From: Caldithrix sp. | Lineage (GTDB): Bacteria > Spirochaetota > Leptospiria > Turneriellales > Turneriellaceae | DNA length: 42,585 nucleotides | NCBI GenBank assembly: GCA_020722745.1 | Contig: DYKF01000003.1 | Coordinates: 1 to 42,585, forward strand | Reading direction: 5' to 3' | Part shown: piece after piece, positions 31,538-37,898 of the stretch | Layout: every line of letters begins with the position of its first letter | How positions within the stretch are numbered: the first letter of the stretch is position 1 | Notes under the pieces: model-generated | The model's input: only the letters and a program-made list of their open reading frames with translations | Database searches by the model: none | Told to the model about the DNA's origin: nothing | Program-made: the position numbers and the translations under genes

Positions 31538-31882
31538 GAAAAAATACTTATCCCCGTGCGGCTTTCCGTTGTAGGACAAACTAAACTTAAGAAAATCATG
31601 GCAGAAGATTCTATGGATCTCGCCCTTACACTGTTTTCGGATGCTGTCTTTGGCAACCGATACCGCAGTTTTCTATACGCTCCGCCATTTCATATTTCCC
31701 CGCATGGAATCCGCTATACAACCCCCGTACTGCCACCGGGGCAAACGCGAAAGACCCATCTCGTTATTCGCAGGGATACTCTTCGCTCCCTGCGCAGGCT
31801 CACGCGCATTGGCTTTTCCGTATCGTGGATAGCAGAGGAAGCTTTGTACTTTTACTGCCAGTCTCAAAGCGGTGCAGCATGA
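31529..31882 (+). CDS. Small protein with two ribbon-helix-helix-like halves (putative autorepressor)
   Basis: The 117-residue product is basic. Residues 6-43 (ILIPVRLSVVGQTKLKKIM, then DLALTLFSDAVFG) fit a beta strand, helix, turn, helix pattern. Residues 76-110 (THLVIRRDTLRSLRRLTRIG, then SVSWIAEEALYFYC) fit the MetJ/Arc ribbon-helix-helix pattern more strongly. The two are joined by a Pro-rich linker. If right, a single chain would carry both ribbons, which normally come from two subunits. No ribosome binding site is seen; the ATG is inside an inverted repeat. The stop overlaps an ATGA, and the Hpt gene follows. This is a pattern reading, not a database match. Confidence 0.6.
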   Translation: MDKEKILIPVRLSVVGQTKLKKIMAEDSMDLALTLFSDAVFGNRYRSFLYAPPFHISPHGIRYTTPVLPPGQTRKTHLVIRRDTLRSLRRLTRIGFSVSWIAEEALYFYCQSQSGAA

Positions 31883-31894
31883 TTACAAATTTTC

Positions 31895-31922
31895 TTGACA
31901 AAGCGGATAGACTTGTTAGAAT
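31895..31922 (+). promoter_or_regulatory. Sigma-70-type promoter for the Hpt gene
   Basis: A perfect -35 TTGACA (31895-31900) is followed after 16 bases by TAGAAT (31917-31922), one mismatch from TATAAT. Transcription would start near 31929, practically on the GTG codon at 31928. Confidence 0.55.
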
Positions 31923-31927
31923 TCTAT

Positions 31928-32227
31928 GTGTCCGAAAAAATTATTATTAAAGCCGATCCTGACCTGATCGATCTGATCCCAGGATATCTCGATAAACGGC
32001 GTGAGGATATTGGCACCATTCATGCCCTTCTTGCAGACGGTAACTTTGAAGGAATTAGAATTTTAGCCCACCGGATGAAAGGCTCAGGCGGGGGCTACGG
32101 ATTCGATAGAATTACAGAAATTGGAGCTGCGATGGAAATTGCAGCCAAAGATCAGTCTAAAGAGAGAATCACCCACGAGCTGGAACAGCTTAGCGAGTTT
32201 CTCTCCAGGGTTGAAGTTGTCGAGTAA
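31928..32227 (+). CDS. Stand-alone Hpt (histidine phosphotransfer) domain protein
   Basis: Hpt proteins shuttle phosphate between histidine kinases and response regulators in phosphorelays. The 99-residue product is one four-helix Hpt domain with the phosphorylation site RILAHRMKGSGGGYGFDRI (His48) and the conserved Lys and Gly after it. No kinase or response regulator is adjacent. Start choice: the GTG at 31928 gives MSEKIIIKADPDL; a TTG at 31895 would add 11 residues but is the -35 TTGACA of the promoter described above. The transcript may be leaderless. The upstream neighbour is the ribbon-helix-helix-like gene; pheA converges from the right. Confidence 0.88.
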   Translation: MSEKIIIKADPDLIDLIPGYLDKRREDIGTIHALLADGNFEGIRILAHRMKGSGGGYGFDRITEIGAAMEIAAKDQSKERITHELEQLSEFLSRVEVVE

Positions 32228-32248
32228 GCTCAAAGAAAATTTGCAGGC

Positions 32249-33337
32249 CTAAAACTCCGATTTGTCTACAGGATAAGAACCCAGAACGCGGAGATTGCTC
32301 ACTTTGGGCCGCAAATCAGATAGAACAGACAGACTTGGCCCGCTGTCCGAATGCCCGTCAAAATCGACAAAGAATACATAGCTCCATATCCCGGACTTTT
32401 GGGGCCGTGATTCTATGGATGTCATGTTTATGCCGTACCTCTTAAAAGGCTCCAGAGCATCGTAAAGAGCGCCGGCAGTGTCGGGCAATGTAAACGAAAT
32501 AATCGTTTTATCTTTTCCCGAGGGCAGTGCCTTTTCAAAAGAGATTATGATAAATCTTGTAAAGTTCCTGTTATAGTCTGTAATGTTCTTTCGTAGAACT
32601 GGAACGTTATACACGGTAGAAGCAGAAAAAGGTCCCACAGCCGCATTTTCCGGATTTGGATTGTCGGACACTGTGCGTACACCGGCAGAAGTGGAACCCG
32701 TGGGAATGTATTCTGCATGGGGTATATTTGCCTCTACCCATTTTTTTACCTGGGCGTAGGCGTGTGGGTGGGTATAGATCTTTTTTATCTCTGCAACGTC
32801 GTTGGCAAAAGTTAACAGGGATTGCTCAATTGGCAACAATACTTCGCTGTAAATATTTAAATCAAAGGCAAGCAGTGAATCCAGAGTACTGTTTACCATT
32901 CCCTCTGTAGAATTTTCTATAGGCACAACCCCATACCGGATTTCATTTTTTTGCACAGCATCAAAAACTCGTTCGCTTGTTTTGTAAGGCCGAAAATCAT
33001 ACGAACCGCCAAACTTTTTAATGGCAGCGGCATGTGTAAAAGAACCAGGATCCCCAAAATAGCCAACACGAAACTGGCCCTGCATATTTAGCGAAGCACC
33101 AATCAGTTCTCTATACACGGGAATTAAAAATCTGTCTGGGATTCGCGAACCATTAATGGTAGAAATACGTTCAAAAATTTGTTGTTCTCTGTCCGGCCTG
33201 TACAGTGGAGAATTGTCCAGACTTTTGGCGCGCGCCACATCGGCAGAAAGAGCAAGCCTTTCTACGAGGAGTTCTATTATGTCAGAGTCCAGTTCATTGA
33301 TTTTTTTTCGTACTTCTTCGAGCGTCTTGTTACTCAT
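32249..33337 (-). CDS. pheA: Chorismate mutase / prephenate dehydratase (P-protein)
   Basis: The 362-residue fusion converts chorismate to phenylpyruvate in phenylalanine synthesis. Residues 1-85 form an AroQ chorismate mutase helix bundle (LEEVRKKINELDSDIIELLVERLALSADVARAKS). Residues 90-270 are the dehydratase (GYFGDPGSFTHAAAIKKF; RYGVVPIENSTEGMVNSTLD; FTRFIIIS). The last 85 are an ACT regulatory domain (ISFTLPDTAGALYDALEPFKRYGINMTSIESRPQK), with the Phe-binding ESRP motif intact, so feedback inhibition by phenylalanine is likely. Its start overlaps the scpB stop by four bases. Confidence 0.95.
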   Translation of the reverse strand: MSNKTLEEVRKKINELDSDIIELLVERLALSADVARAKSLDNSPLYRPDREQQIFERISTINGSRIPDRFLIPVYRELIGASLNMQGQFRVGYFGDPGSFTHAAAIKKFGGSYDFRPYKTSERVFDAVQKNEIRYGVVPIENSTEGMVNSTLDSLLAFDLNIYSEVLLPIEQSLLTFANDVAEIKKIYTHPHAYAQVKKWVEANIPHAEYIPTGSTSAGVRTVSDNPNPENAAVGPFSASTVYNVPVLRKNITDYNRNFTRFIIISFEKALPSGKDKTIISFTLPDTAGALYDALEPFKRYGINMTSIESRPQKSGIWSYVFFVDFDGHSDSGPSLSVLSDLRPKVSNLRVLGSYPVDKSEF

Positions 33338-33873
33338 AATTCCTCAAAATTTAAAGCTTTTACTTCTTCTGGAGGTGGCAACTCCTCCAGACTATTCAAA
33401 TTAAAATATTCTAAAAATGCGCGCGTTGTGCCGTACAGAGAAGGCCGCCCAGGCACCTCTTTTTGTCCAACAACCTTGATCAGATTGCGCGATACAAGGC
33501 TGGTTACCTGTGAGCGAGAACTTGTGCCGCGAATTTCATCGATCTCGTACAATGTGACGGGCTGTTTATAGGTAATAATGGCGAGAACTTCCATCATGGT
33601 GCGTGACAGTGTTTCTTTTTTTTTCTCTTTTAGAAAATTCTGAATGTACGGAAACACAGATCCGCGCGTCGTAAAGCGATACACGCCGCCGCCTTCGGAA
33701 ATAACAATTCCGCCGTTTCTTTCGAGGTAGTCGTCTACCAGTGAATCCAGTGCTATTTGAATTTCCACAAGATCAGCAGACAGACCAGAGGCAATTTCGC
33801 GCGCCGTCAATCCAGTCCCGGAAATAAAAAGGAGAGCCTCAACAGCAGAACGCAGTTCAACGGCGTCAGACAT
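33334..33873 (-). CDS. scpB: Segregation and condensation protein B
   Basis: ScpB is a winged-helix dimer that binds ScpA in the SMC-ScpAB condensin complex needed for chromosome organisation. The 179-residue product shows VEALLFISGTGLTAREIA at the start, LSRTMMEVLAIITYKQPVTLYEIDEIRGTSS near residue 85 and LVSRNLIKVVGQKEVPGRPSLYGTT near residue 125, the family hallmarks. It overlaps scpA by eight bases and pheA by four, so the genes are translationally coupled. Confidence 0.95.
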   Translation of the reverse strand: MSDAVELRSAVEALLFISGTGLTAREIASGLSADLVEIQIALDSLVDDYLERNGGIVISEGGGVYRFTTRGSVFPYIQNFLKEKKKETLSRTMMEVLAIITYKQPVTLYEIDEIRGTSSRSQVTSLVSRNLIKVVGQKEVPGRPSLYGTTRAFLEYFNLNSLEELPPPEEVKALNFEEL

Positions 33874-34615
33874 ACACTGCCTCCTTTCTGTTTTCCGGAA
33901 TTTCCATGAGTAGTATATCGGTATATTGTTCGTCCTGCGTTAAGAAACAACGCTTTAATCTTGCCAGTTCCAGAATTGCAAGAAAGGACGCAACAATCCG
34001 CATCCGGGAAAAGGTAACCAGTTCCGCAAAAAAGGATAATTGAGATCCTTTTTGATCAAACAGGGAATCCCAGTACAGCATCATTTCCTGAACGGTTACC
34101 TCCTCCTCTTTGATTTTTAATGGTTGCTTTTTTTGTTCCCGTTCCAGAAACCCGCGAAAGGCTTTCAAGAAAGATATGAGGTCCACTTCCAAAAAGTCAA
34201 GATCTTCCTCGTATTGGGACCAGGTCTGCTCCCTGGGAAATGAAAACTGAGTTGCCGCTTCCAGACTAGAAAGCTTTTCTGCAGCAGCCTGAAAACGCTT
34301 ATATTCGAGCAATTGCTCTACAAGTTCCAATGGTAGGAAATCATTTTCATCATCTTCTTCGAATCCAGGATTTGGCAGAAGCAGGCGGGATTTGTAATAG
34401 ATCAGCCTTGCCGCCATAAATACAAAGTCAAACTGCTCTTCGAGAGTAATGGAACCGCTTTTCATGTAGGCAATAAAATCATCGGTTATGCGGAAAAGCG
34501 ATACCTCAAAAATGTCAACTTCGTAGCTTTCTATCAGCTTCCACAGATATTCCAATGGGGCATTTTCTGTATTCCCGTCCTTCGTAATATAAGCTACTTG
34601 AAATGCGTTATCCAT
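33866..34615 (-). CDS. scpA: Segregation and condensation protein A
   Basis: ScpA is the kleisin that bridges the SMC heads. The 249-residue product has the typical N-terminal segment PLEYLWKLIESYEVDIFEVSLFRITDDFIAYM, FDFVFMAARLIYYKSRLLLP near residue 65, and the C-terminal winged helix IVASFLAILELARLKRCFLTQDEQYTDILL. Acidic linker residues in the middle are normal for the family. It starts two bases after the trpS stop and overlaps scpB. Confidence 0.94.
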   Translation of the reverse strand: MDNAFQVAYITKDGNTENAPLEYLWKLIESYEVDIFEVSLFRITDDFIAYMKSGSITLEEQFDFVFMAARLIYYKSRLLLPNPGFEEDDENDFLPLELVEQLLEYKRFQAAAEKLSSLEAATQFSFPREQTWSQYEEDLDFLEVDLISFLKAFRGFLEREQKKQPLKIKEEEVTVQEMMLYWDSLFDQKGSQLSFFAELVTFSRMRIVASFLAILELARLKRCFLTQDEQYTDILLMEIPENRKEAVYV

Positions 34616-34617
34616 AC

Positions 34618-35622
34618 TTAAAGAGTGTAATTTTTTACCATGCCCATAGCATTCGAAAGATTGTCCATGGTCTCCTGGGCGACACCCTTAGCCTTATCTG
34701 CTCCCGCTGAGAGAATTTCGTTAATTCGTTCTGGATTACTTTGGCATTTATGGCGCTGCGCTCTGAAGGGTTCTAATGCTTGGAGCAATTGCTCTAAAAT
34801 CTTTTGTTTGCAGTCTTTACAGCCAATGGCTGCAGTTCTGCACGACGCGGCAACTTCTTCTTTCTCTGCGGGCAGAAAAAAATCATAGAATGAATAAACA
34901 GGGCAGTTTTCCGGTATCCCGGGATCATTTCTACGCACTCTGTTTGTATCTGTCTTCATTCCTTTAAGCTTCTGCGAAAGCTCTTCTGTACTGTCCGCCA
35001 GGTTAATTACATTTCCATAACTCTTAGACATTTTTCTACCATCAGTTCCAGTGACCTTGGGAAATTCGGAAAGAAGAGGTTTTGGTTCCGGTAGCAGCGG
35101 GCCACCGTCGGCATTGTAATAATTGAACCGGCGCGCTATTTCGCGCGTTAGTTCCAAATGCGGCAACTGGTCCTCCCCGATTGGCACAAACTCAGGGCGA
35201 TACAAAAGAATATCTGCCGCCTGCAAAACAGGATAGCCAAGAAACCCATGCGAGTCTATATCTTTGTCTATGTTTTCTTGTTTTTCTTTATAGGTAGGAT
35301 TTCGCATTAACCAGGAAACAGGCGTATACATGGACAGTATTGTATAGAGCTCGCTGTGGGCGGGTACATCGCTTTGCACAAACAAAACTGCTTTTTCGGG
35401 ATCCAGGCCGGCAGCAAGCCAGTCAGATATGAGAGGCGCTATAAAGGCATGCGCCTTTTTATATTCTGGATAAAAAACAGTGAGCGAATGCAAGTTTGCC
35501 ACCATAAAATAGGCAGAATAATCCTCCTGCAATTTGACATAATTTTTTAAAACACCCAGGTAGTGCCCAATGTGCAGAGGGCCTGTGGGTTGCATTCCGC
35601 TTAGTACACGTTGCTTGTTCAT
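34618..35622 (-). CDS. trpS: Tryptophanyl-tRNA synthetase
   Basis: A class I aminoacyl-tRNA synthetase. The 334-residue product starts MNKQRVLSGMQPTGPLHIGHYLGVLKNYV, containing the HIGH-type motif HIGH, and has GRKMSKSYGNVINLAD, the KMSKS motif, near residue 205, with VGEDQL-like QIGEDQLPHLELTREIA pattern read as IGEDQLPHLELTREIA before it. The tryptophan-pocket region follows the bacterial type. The C-terminal tRNA-binding part is complete. The trpS - scpA - scpB neighbourhood is widespread in bacteria, normally with an M50 protease gene upstream. Confidence 0.96.
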   Translation of the reverse strand: MNKQRVLSGMQPTGPLHIGHYLGVLKNYVKLQEDYSAYFMVANLHSLTVFYPEYKKAHAFIAPLISDWLAAGLDPEKAVLFVQSDVPAHSELYTILSMYTPVSWLMRNPTYKEKQENIDKDIDSHGFLGYPVLQAADILLYRPEFVPIGEDQLPHLELTREIARRFNYYNADGGPLLPEPKPLLSEFPKVTGTDGRKMSKSYGNVINLADSTEELSQKLKGMKTDTNRVRRNDPGIPENCPVYSFYDFFLPAEKEEVAASCRTAAIGCKDCKQKILEQLLQALEPFRAQRHKCQSNPERINEILSAGADKAKGVAQETMDNLSNAMGMVKNYTL

Positions 35623-35628
35623 GGGTAT

Positions 35629-36165
35629 CTATTGAATCAGAAAGTCTCCCGTCAACCAGCCGGGAAGTCTATCGGCAAAAAAAACAGCAATGGCTATAAG
35701 TAGCAGTTTTGATGCTGTAAATAAGAATCGCAGCACTATGTTGCGGGGAAATAGCTTCACAAGAAGATAAGAGGCATCGAAAGGGGGTACCGGTACTAAG
35801 TTGATCAGAAATAATGTATAGCTGAGCTGCATTGCATACCGAAGAAGTTCATACAAATATCCAATTGCCTGGTTTCCTTTCAGCAAAAAATAAACAAAGA
35901 GGGCTGCAGCAATGAATGCAAAAAACATCTGCGAAAGCAGATAACTCAGTCGGTTATCCATGCGCTCCCTGTGTACCATCCCGCCCCAAGAAAGCGGAAA
36001 TAGCGCAGCAGTGCCCACAGCCCAAATGTCGAGGTAATACAGGGGATGATTCTGCTGTTTGCCCGTTAAAGAATGCAAAAGATAATTTCTGAAAATCTCT
36101 CTTCCGGTATAAACGGCAAGGGCCGCCGGAAAAGAAATCATCAGGGAAACCAGATCCTGGTACAT
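35629..36165 (-). CDS. M50 (site-2 protease)-like membrane protein lacking the HExxH histidines
   Basis: The 178-residue product has about five membrane helices and follows the layout of the small M50B proteases of the FwdFmdC/YwhC type. The C-terminal metal-binding segment survives as INLVPVPPFDASYLL (residues 121-135, the NxxPxPPxD motif with Asp130). At the N-terminal metal site, where HExxH is expected, the sequence is GREIFRN (residues 21-27): the glutamate remains but both histidines are arginine. It sits upstream of trpS-scpA-scpB, where M50 genes are commonly found, which supports homology. It is probably not a protease. It overlaps thiS by one base. Confidence 0.7.
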   Translation of the reverse strand: MYQDLVSLMISFPAALAVYTGREIFRNYLLHSLTGKQQNHPLYYLDIWAVGTAALFPLSWGGMVHRERMDNRLSYLLSQMFFAFIAAALFVYFLLKGNQAIGYLYELLRYAMQLSYTLFLINLVPVPPFDASYLLVKLFPRNIVLRFLFTASKLLLIAIAVFFADRLPGWLTGDFLIQ

Positions 36166-36359
36166 CAGCCGCCTCCGGTAAATTCAATGAGCTCTATGAC
36201 ATCAGAAGAAGAAATTGGAGTACTGGCAAACTGTTCAGCCTGCAGAATGATTCCGTTTTTGTCTACCGCAACGGGCCGGTCGGTAAGTTGAAAATGTTGC
36301 AGTAAATCGGATACGGTTTTTACACCGGGCAAATCGTGAACTTCGCCATTAACAATCAT
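36165..36359 (-). CDS. thiS: Sulfur carrier protein ThiS
   Basis: ThiS is a ubiquitin-fold protein whose C-terminal Gly-Gly is thiocarboxylated to deliver sulfur for thiazole (thiamine) synthesis. The 64-residue product starts MIVNGEVHDLPGVKTVSDLLQHF, has RPVAVDKNGIIL in the middle and ends FTGGG, with an extra terminal glycine. The partner genes thiG, thiF and thiH are not in the window. MoaD-like or other sulfur-carrier roles are possible alternatives. Confidence 0.8.
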   Translation of the reverse strand: MIVNGEVHDLPGVKTVSDLLQHFQLTDRPVAVDKNGIILQAEQFASTPISSSDVIELIEFTGGG

Positions 36360-36371
36360 GGGAGAGAGTTT

Positions 36372-37085
36372 TCAAGATTTCTGGGTTGTCAATTGCTTTA
36401 ACACAACAATACCCGCAAGGGCGGCTGTTTCCGATCGCAATACCGTTTCTCCAAAAGACAGAGCCGCATAGTTCTTCAGGGTTTCTTTTTCTCGAGGACT
36501 CCAACCACCTTCCGGCCCATTGATAAAATAATAGTTTTCTGCGTTTTGCTTTAGGGGGCCGCACTCAGTTGCGTTTCTCCATTCTCCCCAAAACATGGCC
36601 ATATCAGGGTGAATGTAATTTTCCCAGCGTTCGGAGAACTCCAATTTTGGCAAAAACGGATTTCTCGACTGCATGGCAGCGCTTTCAGCAATTTTCTGGA
36701 GTCTATCCAGCCGTGCTTCGTGCACCACCGAATAATCGGATACGACAAAACGAATGGACATCACTCCCAGCTCCGTGCCGTGCCGCACTACGTCTTCCAT
36801 GGGGCCGGGCTTTATGTATGCATTTATAATGTGGTATGCCGGGCGCGGCTGAGGAAGCTGGCCCATTTGTTCTACCAATAGAAGGGTATCGCCATGCATG
36901 TGAGCAAGATACAGTAATCCTTTGCCATTGCCAATAAGAACCGGCTCCTGTTTTTTTTTAAGTACTTTTCCATAGTGTACCCTGTGGCGACTAGGCACAG
37001 CTATGGCAAGCGCCGAAGCGAAGGGTGGCCATTCTTCCTCTTTTAAAAGCAGATAGGGATGTGTTGTCCCGATGAGCGGATTCAT
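36372..37085 (-). CDS. rsmE: 16S rRNA (uracil-1498-N3) methyltransferase RsmE
   Basis: RsmE is a SPOUT-family enzyme that methylates U1498 of 16S rRNA. The 237-residue product has an N-terminal PUA-like region, then VRHGTELGVMSIRFVVSDYSVVHE near residue 105, the knot motifs YFINGPEGGWSPREKETLK near residue 185 and FGETVLRSETAALAGIVVL at the end; these bind S-adenosylmethionine. The start ATG at 37085 touches the stop of the LolA-like gene. Residues RNPFLPKLEF replace the usual SQRxxxPxI but keep the spacing. Confidence 0.9.
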   Translation of the reverse strand: MNPLIGTTHPYLLLKEEEWPPFASALAIAVPSRHRVHYGKVLKKKQEPVLIGNGKGLLYLAHMHGDTLLLVEQMGQLPQPRPAYHIINAYIKPGPMEDVVRHGTELGVMSIRFVVSDYSVVHEARLDRLQKIAESAAMQSRNPFLPKLEFSERWENYIHPDMAMFWGEWRNATECGPLKQNAENYYFINGPEGGWSPREKETLKNYAALSFGETVLRSETAALAGIVVLKQLTTQKS

Positions 37086-37898
37086 TTATTTTTCAATGTT
37101 CTCTGGCTTAAAGAGAGACTCATCGAGCCTGGCTGTTTTGTCCGTGATCAGAAGTTCAAAGGTGGAGATTGTTCCCGTATTCATGTCGACCATGCTGCGC
37201 ACGGAAATAAATTTGGAAACAGATTCACTCCCCTGGGCGGTTTTTACCGGATAGAGCTTTTGCTCTACTTCCATACTCTTAATGATTATACCGACGCGAT
37301 CGTAGTAATCCATTCGATAAATGCTGTAATCGGTAGAGGGATCGACGAGAATATTCAGTTTACTGTAAAGACCCTTGTCCAATGGAATATTTTCTATGCG
37401 AAGAAATTGCTTTCCTTCGGCCTCTTCGTACCCATTGATCCTGGGCGTAAAGTTATCTAAAAGCGACAAATTTCCAAGATCCTGGTAGTTAAAGGAAGAG
37501 TACAATACAGATTCAAACCTGTCGTTATCCCGCTTATGATACAGCTTTTTATCGTGGAAGAAATAGGCATACGTGTTAAAACCGCGATCGGTGTATAGAA
37601 GCTTTAGTTCCCTGCCACGGCTAATGCTGTCAAAAAGAAATAAACTGCTGTCCTCTTTCTGGTACAGGGAACCTTTGGTAACAGAGGTAGAACCGTTCCT
37701 GGCCGTGATGGTAATTTGAAACTTGGAAAGGCCGTCAGGATATTTTAAGCGCGCATCTACCTTATCCATGATTTCATAGGCAGATAAAGTTTCCTGCGCG
37801 CTCAATCCGGCGCCAGCCGAGAGTAACAGCAGGACAAGGACTCTCTTAAACAAGAGAGCCGGATTTATCGACAGCTTTGCGAATTGAAAGTATTTCAA
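37086..37898 (-). CDS. LolA-like outer membrane lipoprotein-sorting family protein
   Basis: The product is exported (signal segment LLFKRVLVLLLLSAGAGLSAQE). Its mature part has the beta-rich pattern of the LolA-like family PF17131: SAYEIMDKVDARLKYPDGLSKFQITITAR, then SRGRELKLLYTDRGFNTYAYFF and the long strands around DPSTDYSIYRMDYYDRVGIIIKSMEV. Such proteins carry lipoproteins or lipids through the periplasm. The start is uncertain: a TTG at 37898 has AGGAG seven bases upstream, but this lies inside the end of greA; a TTG at 37853 gives a cleaner signal peptide (FKRVLVLLLL) and overlaps greA by eight bases. Confidence 0.75.
   Translation of the reverse strand: MKYFQFAKLSINPALLFKRVLVLLLLSAGAGLSAQETLSAYEIMDKVDARLKYPDGLSKFQITITARNGSTSVTKGSLYQKEDSSLFLFDSISRGRELKLLYTDRGFNTYAYFFHDKKLYHKRDNDRFESVLYSSFNYQDLGNLSLLDNFTPRINGYEEAEGKQFLRIENIPLDKGLYSKLNILVDPSTDYSIYRMDYYDRVGIIIKSMEVEQKLYPVKTAQGSESVSKFISVRSMVDMNTGTISTFELLITDKTARLDESLFKPENIEK

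Noticed and set aside
31879-31950. 23-codon frame starting at an ATGA overlap after the RHH-like gene
   Set aside because: Lys/Arg-rich, no ribosome binding site and occupied by the Hpt promoter and start.
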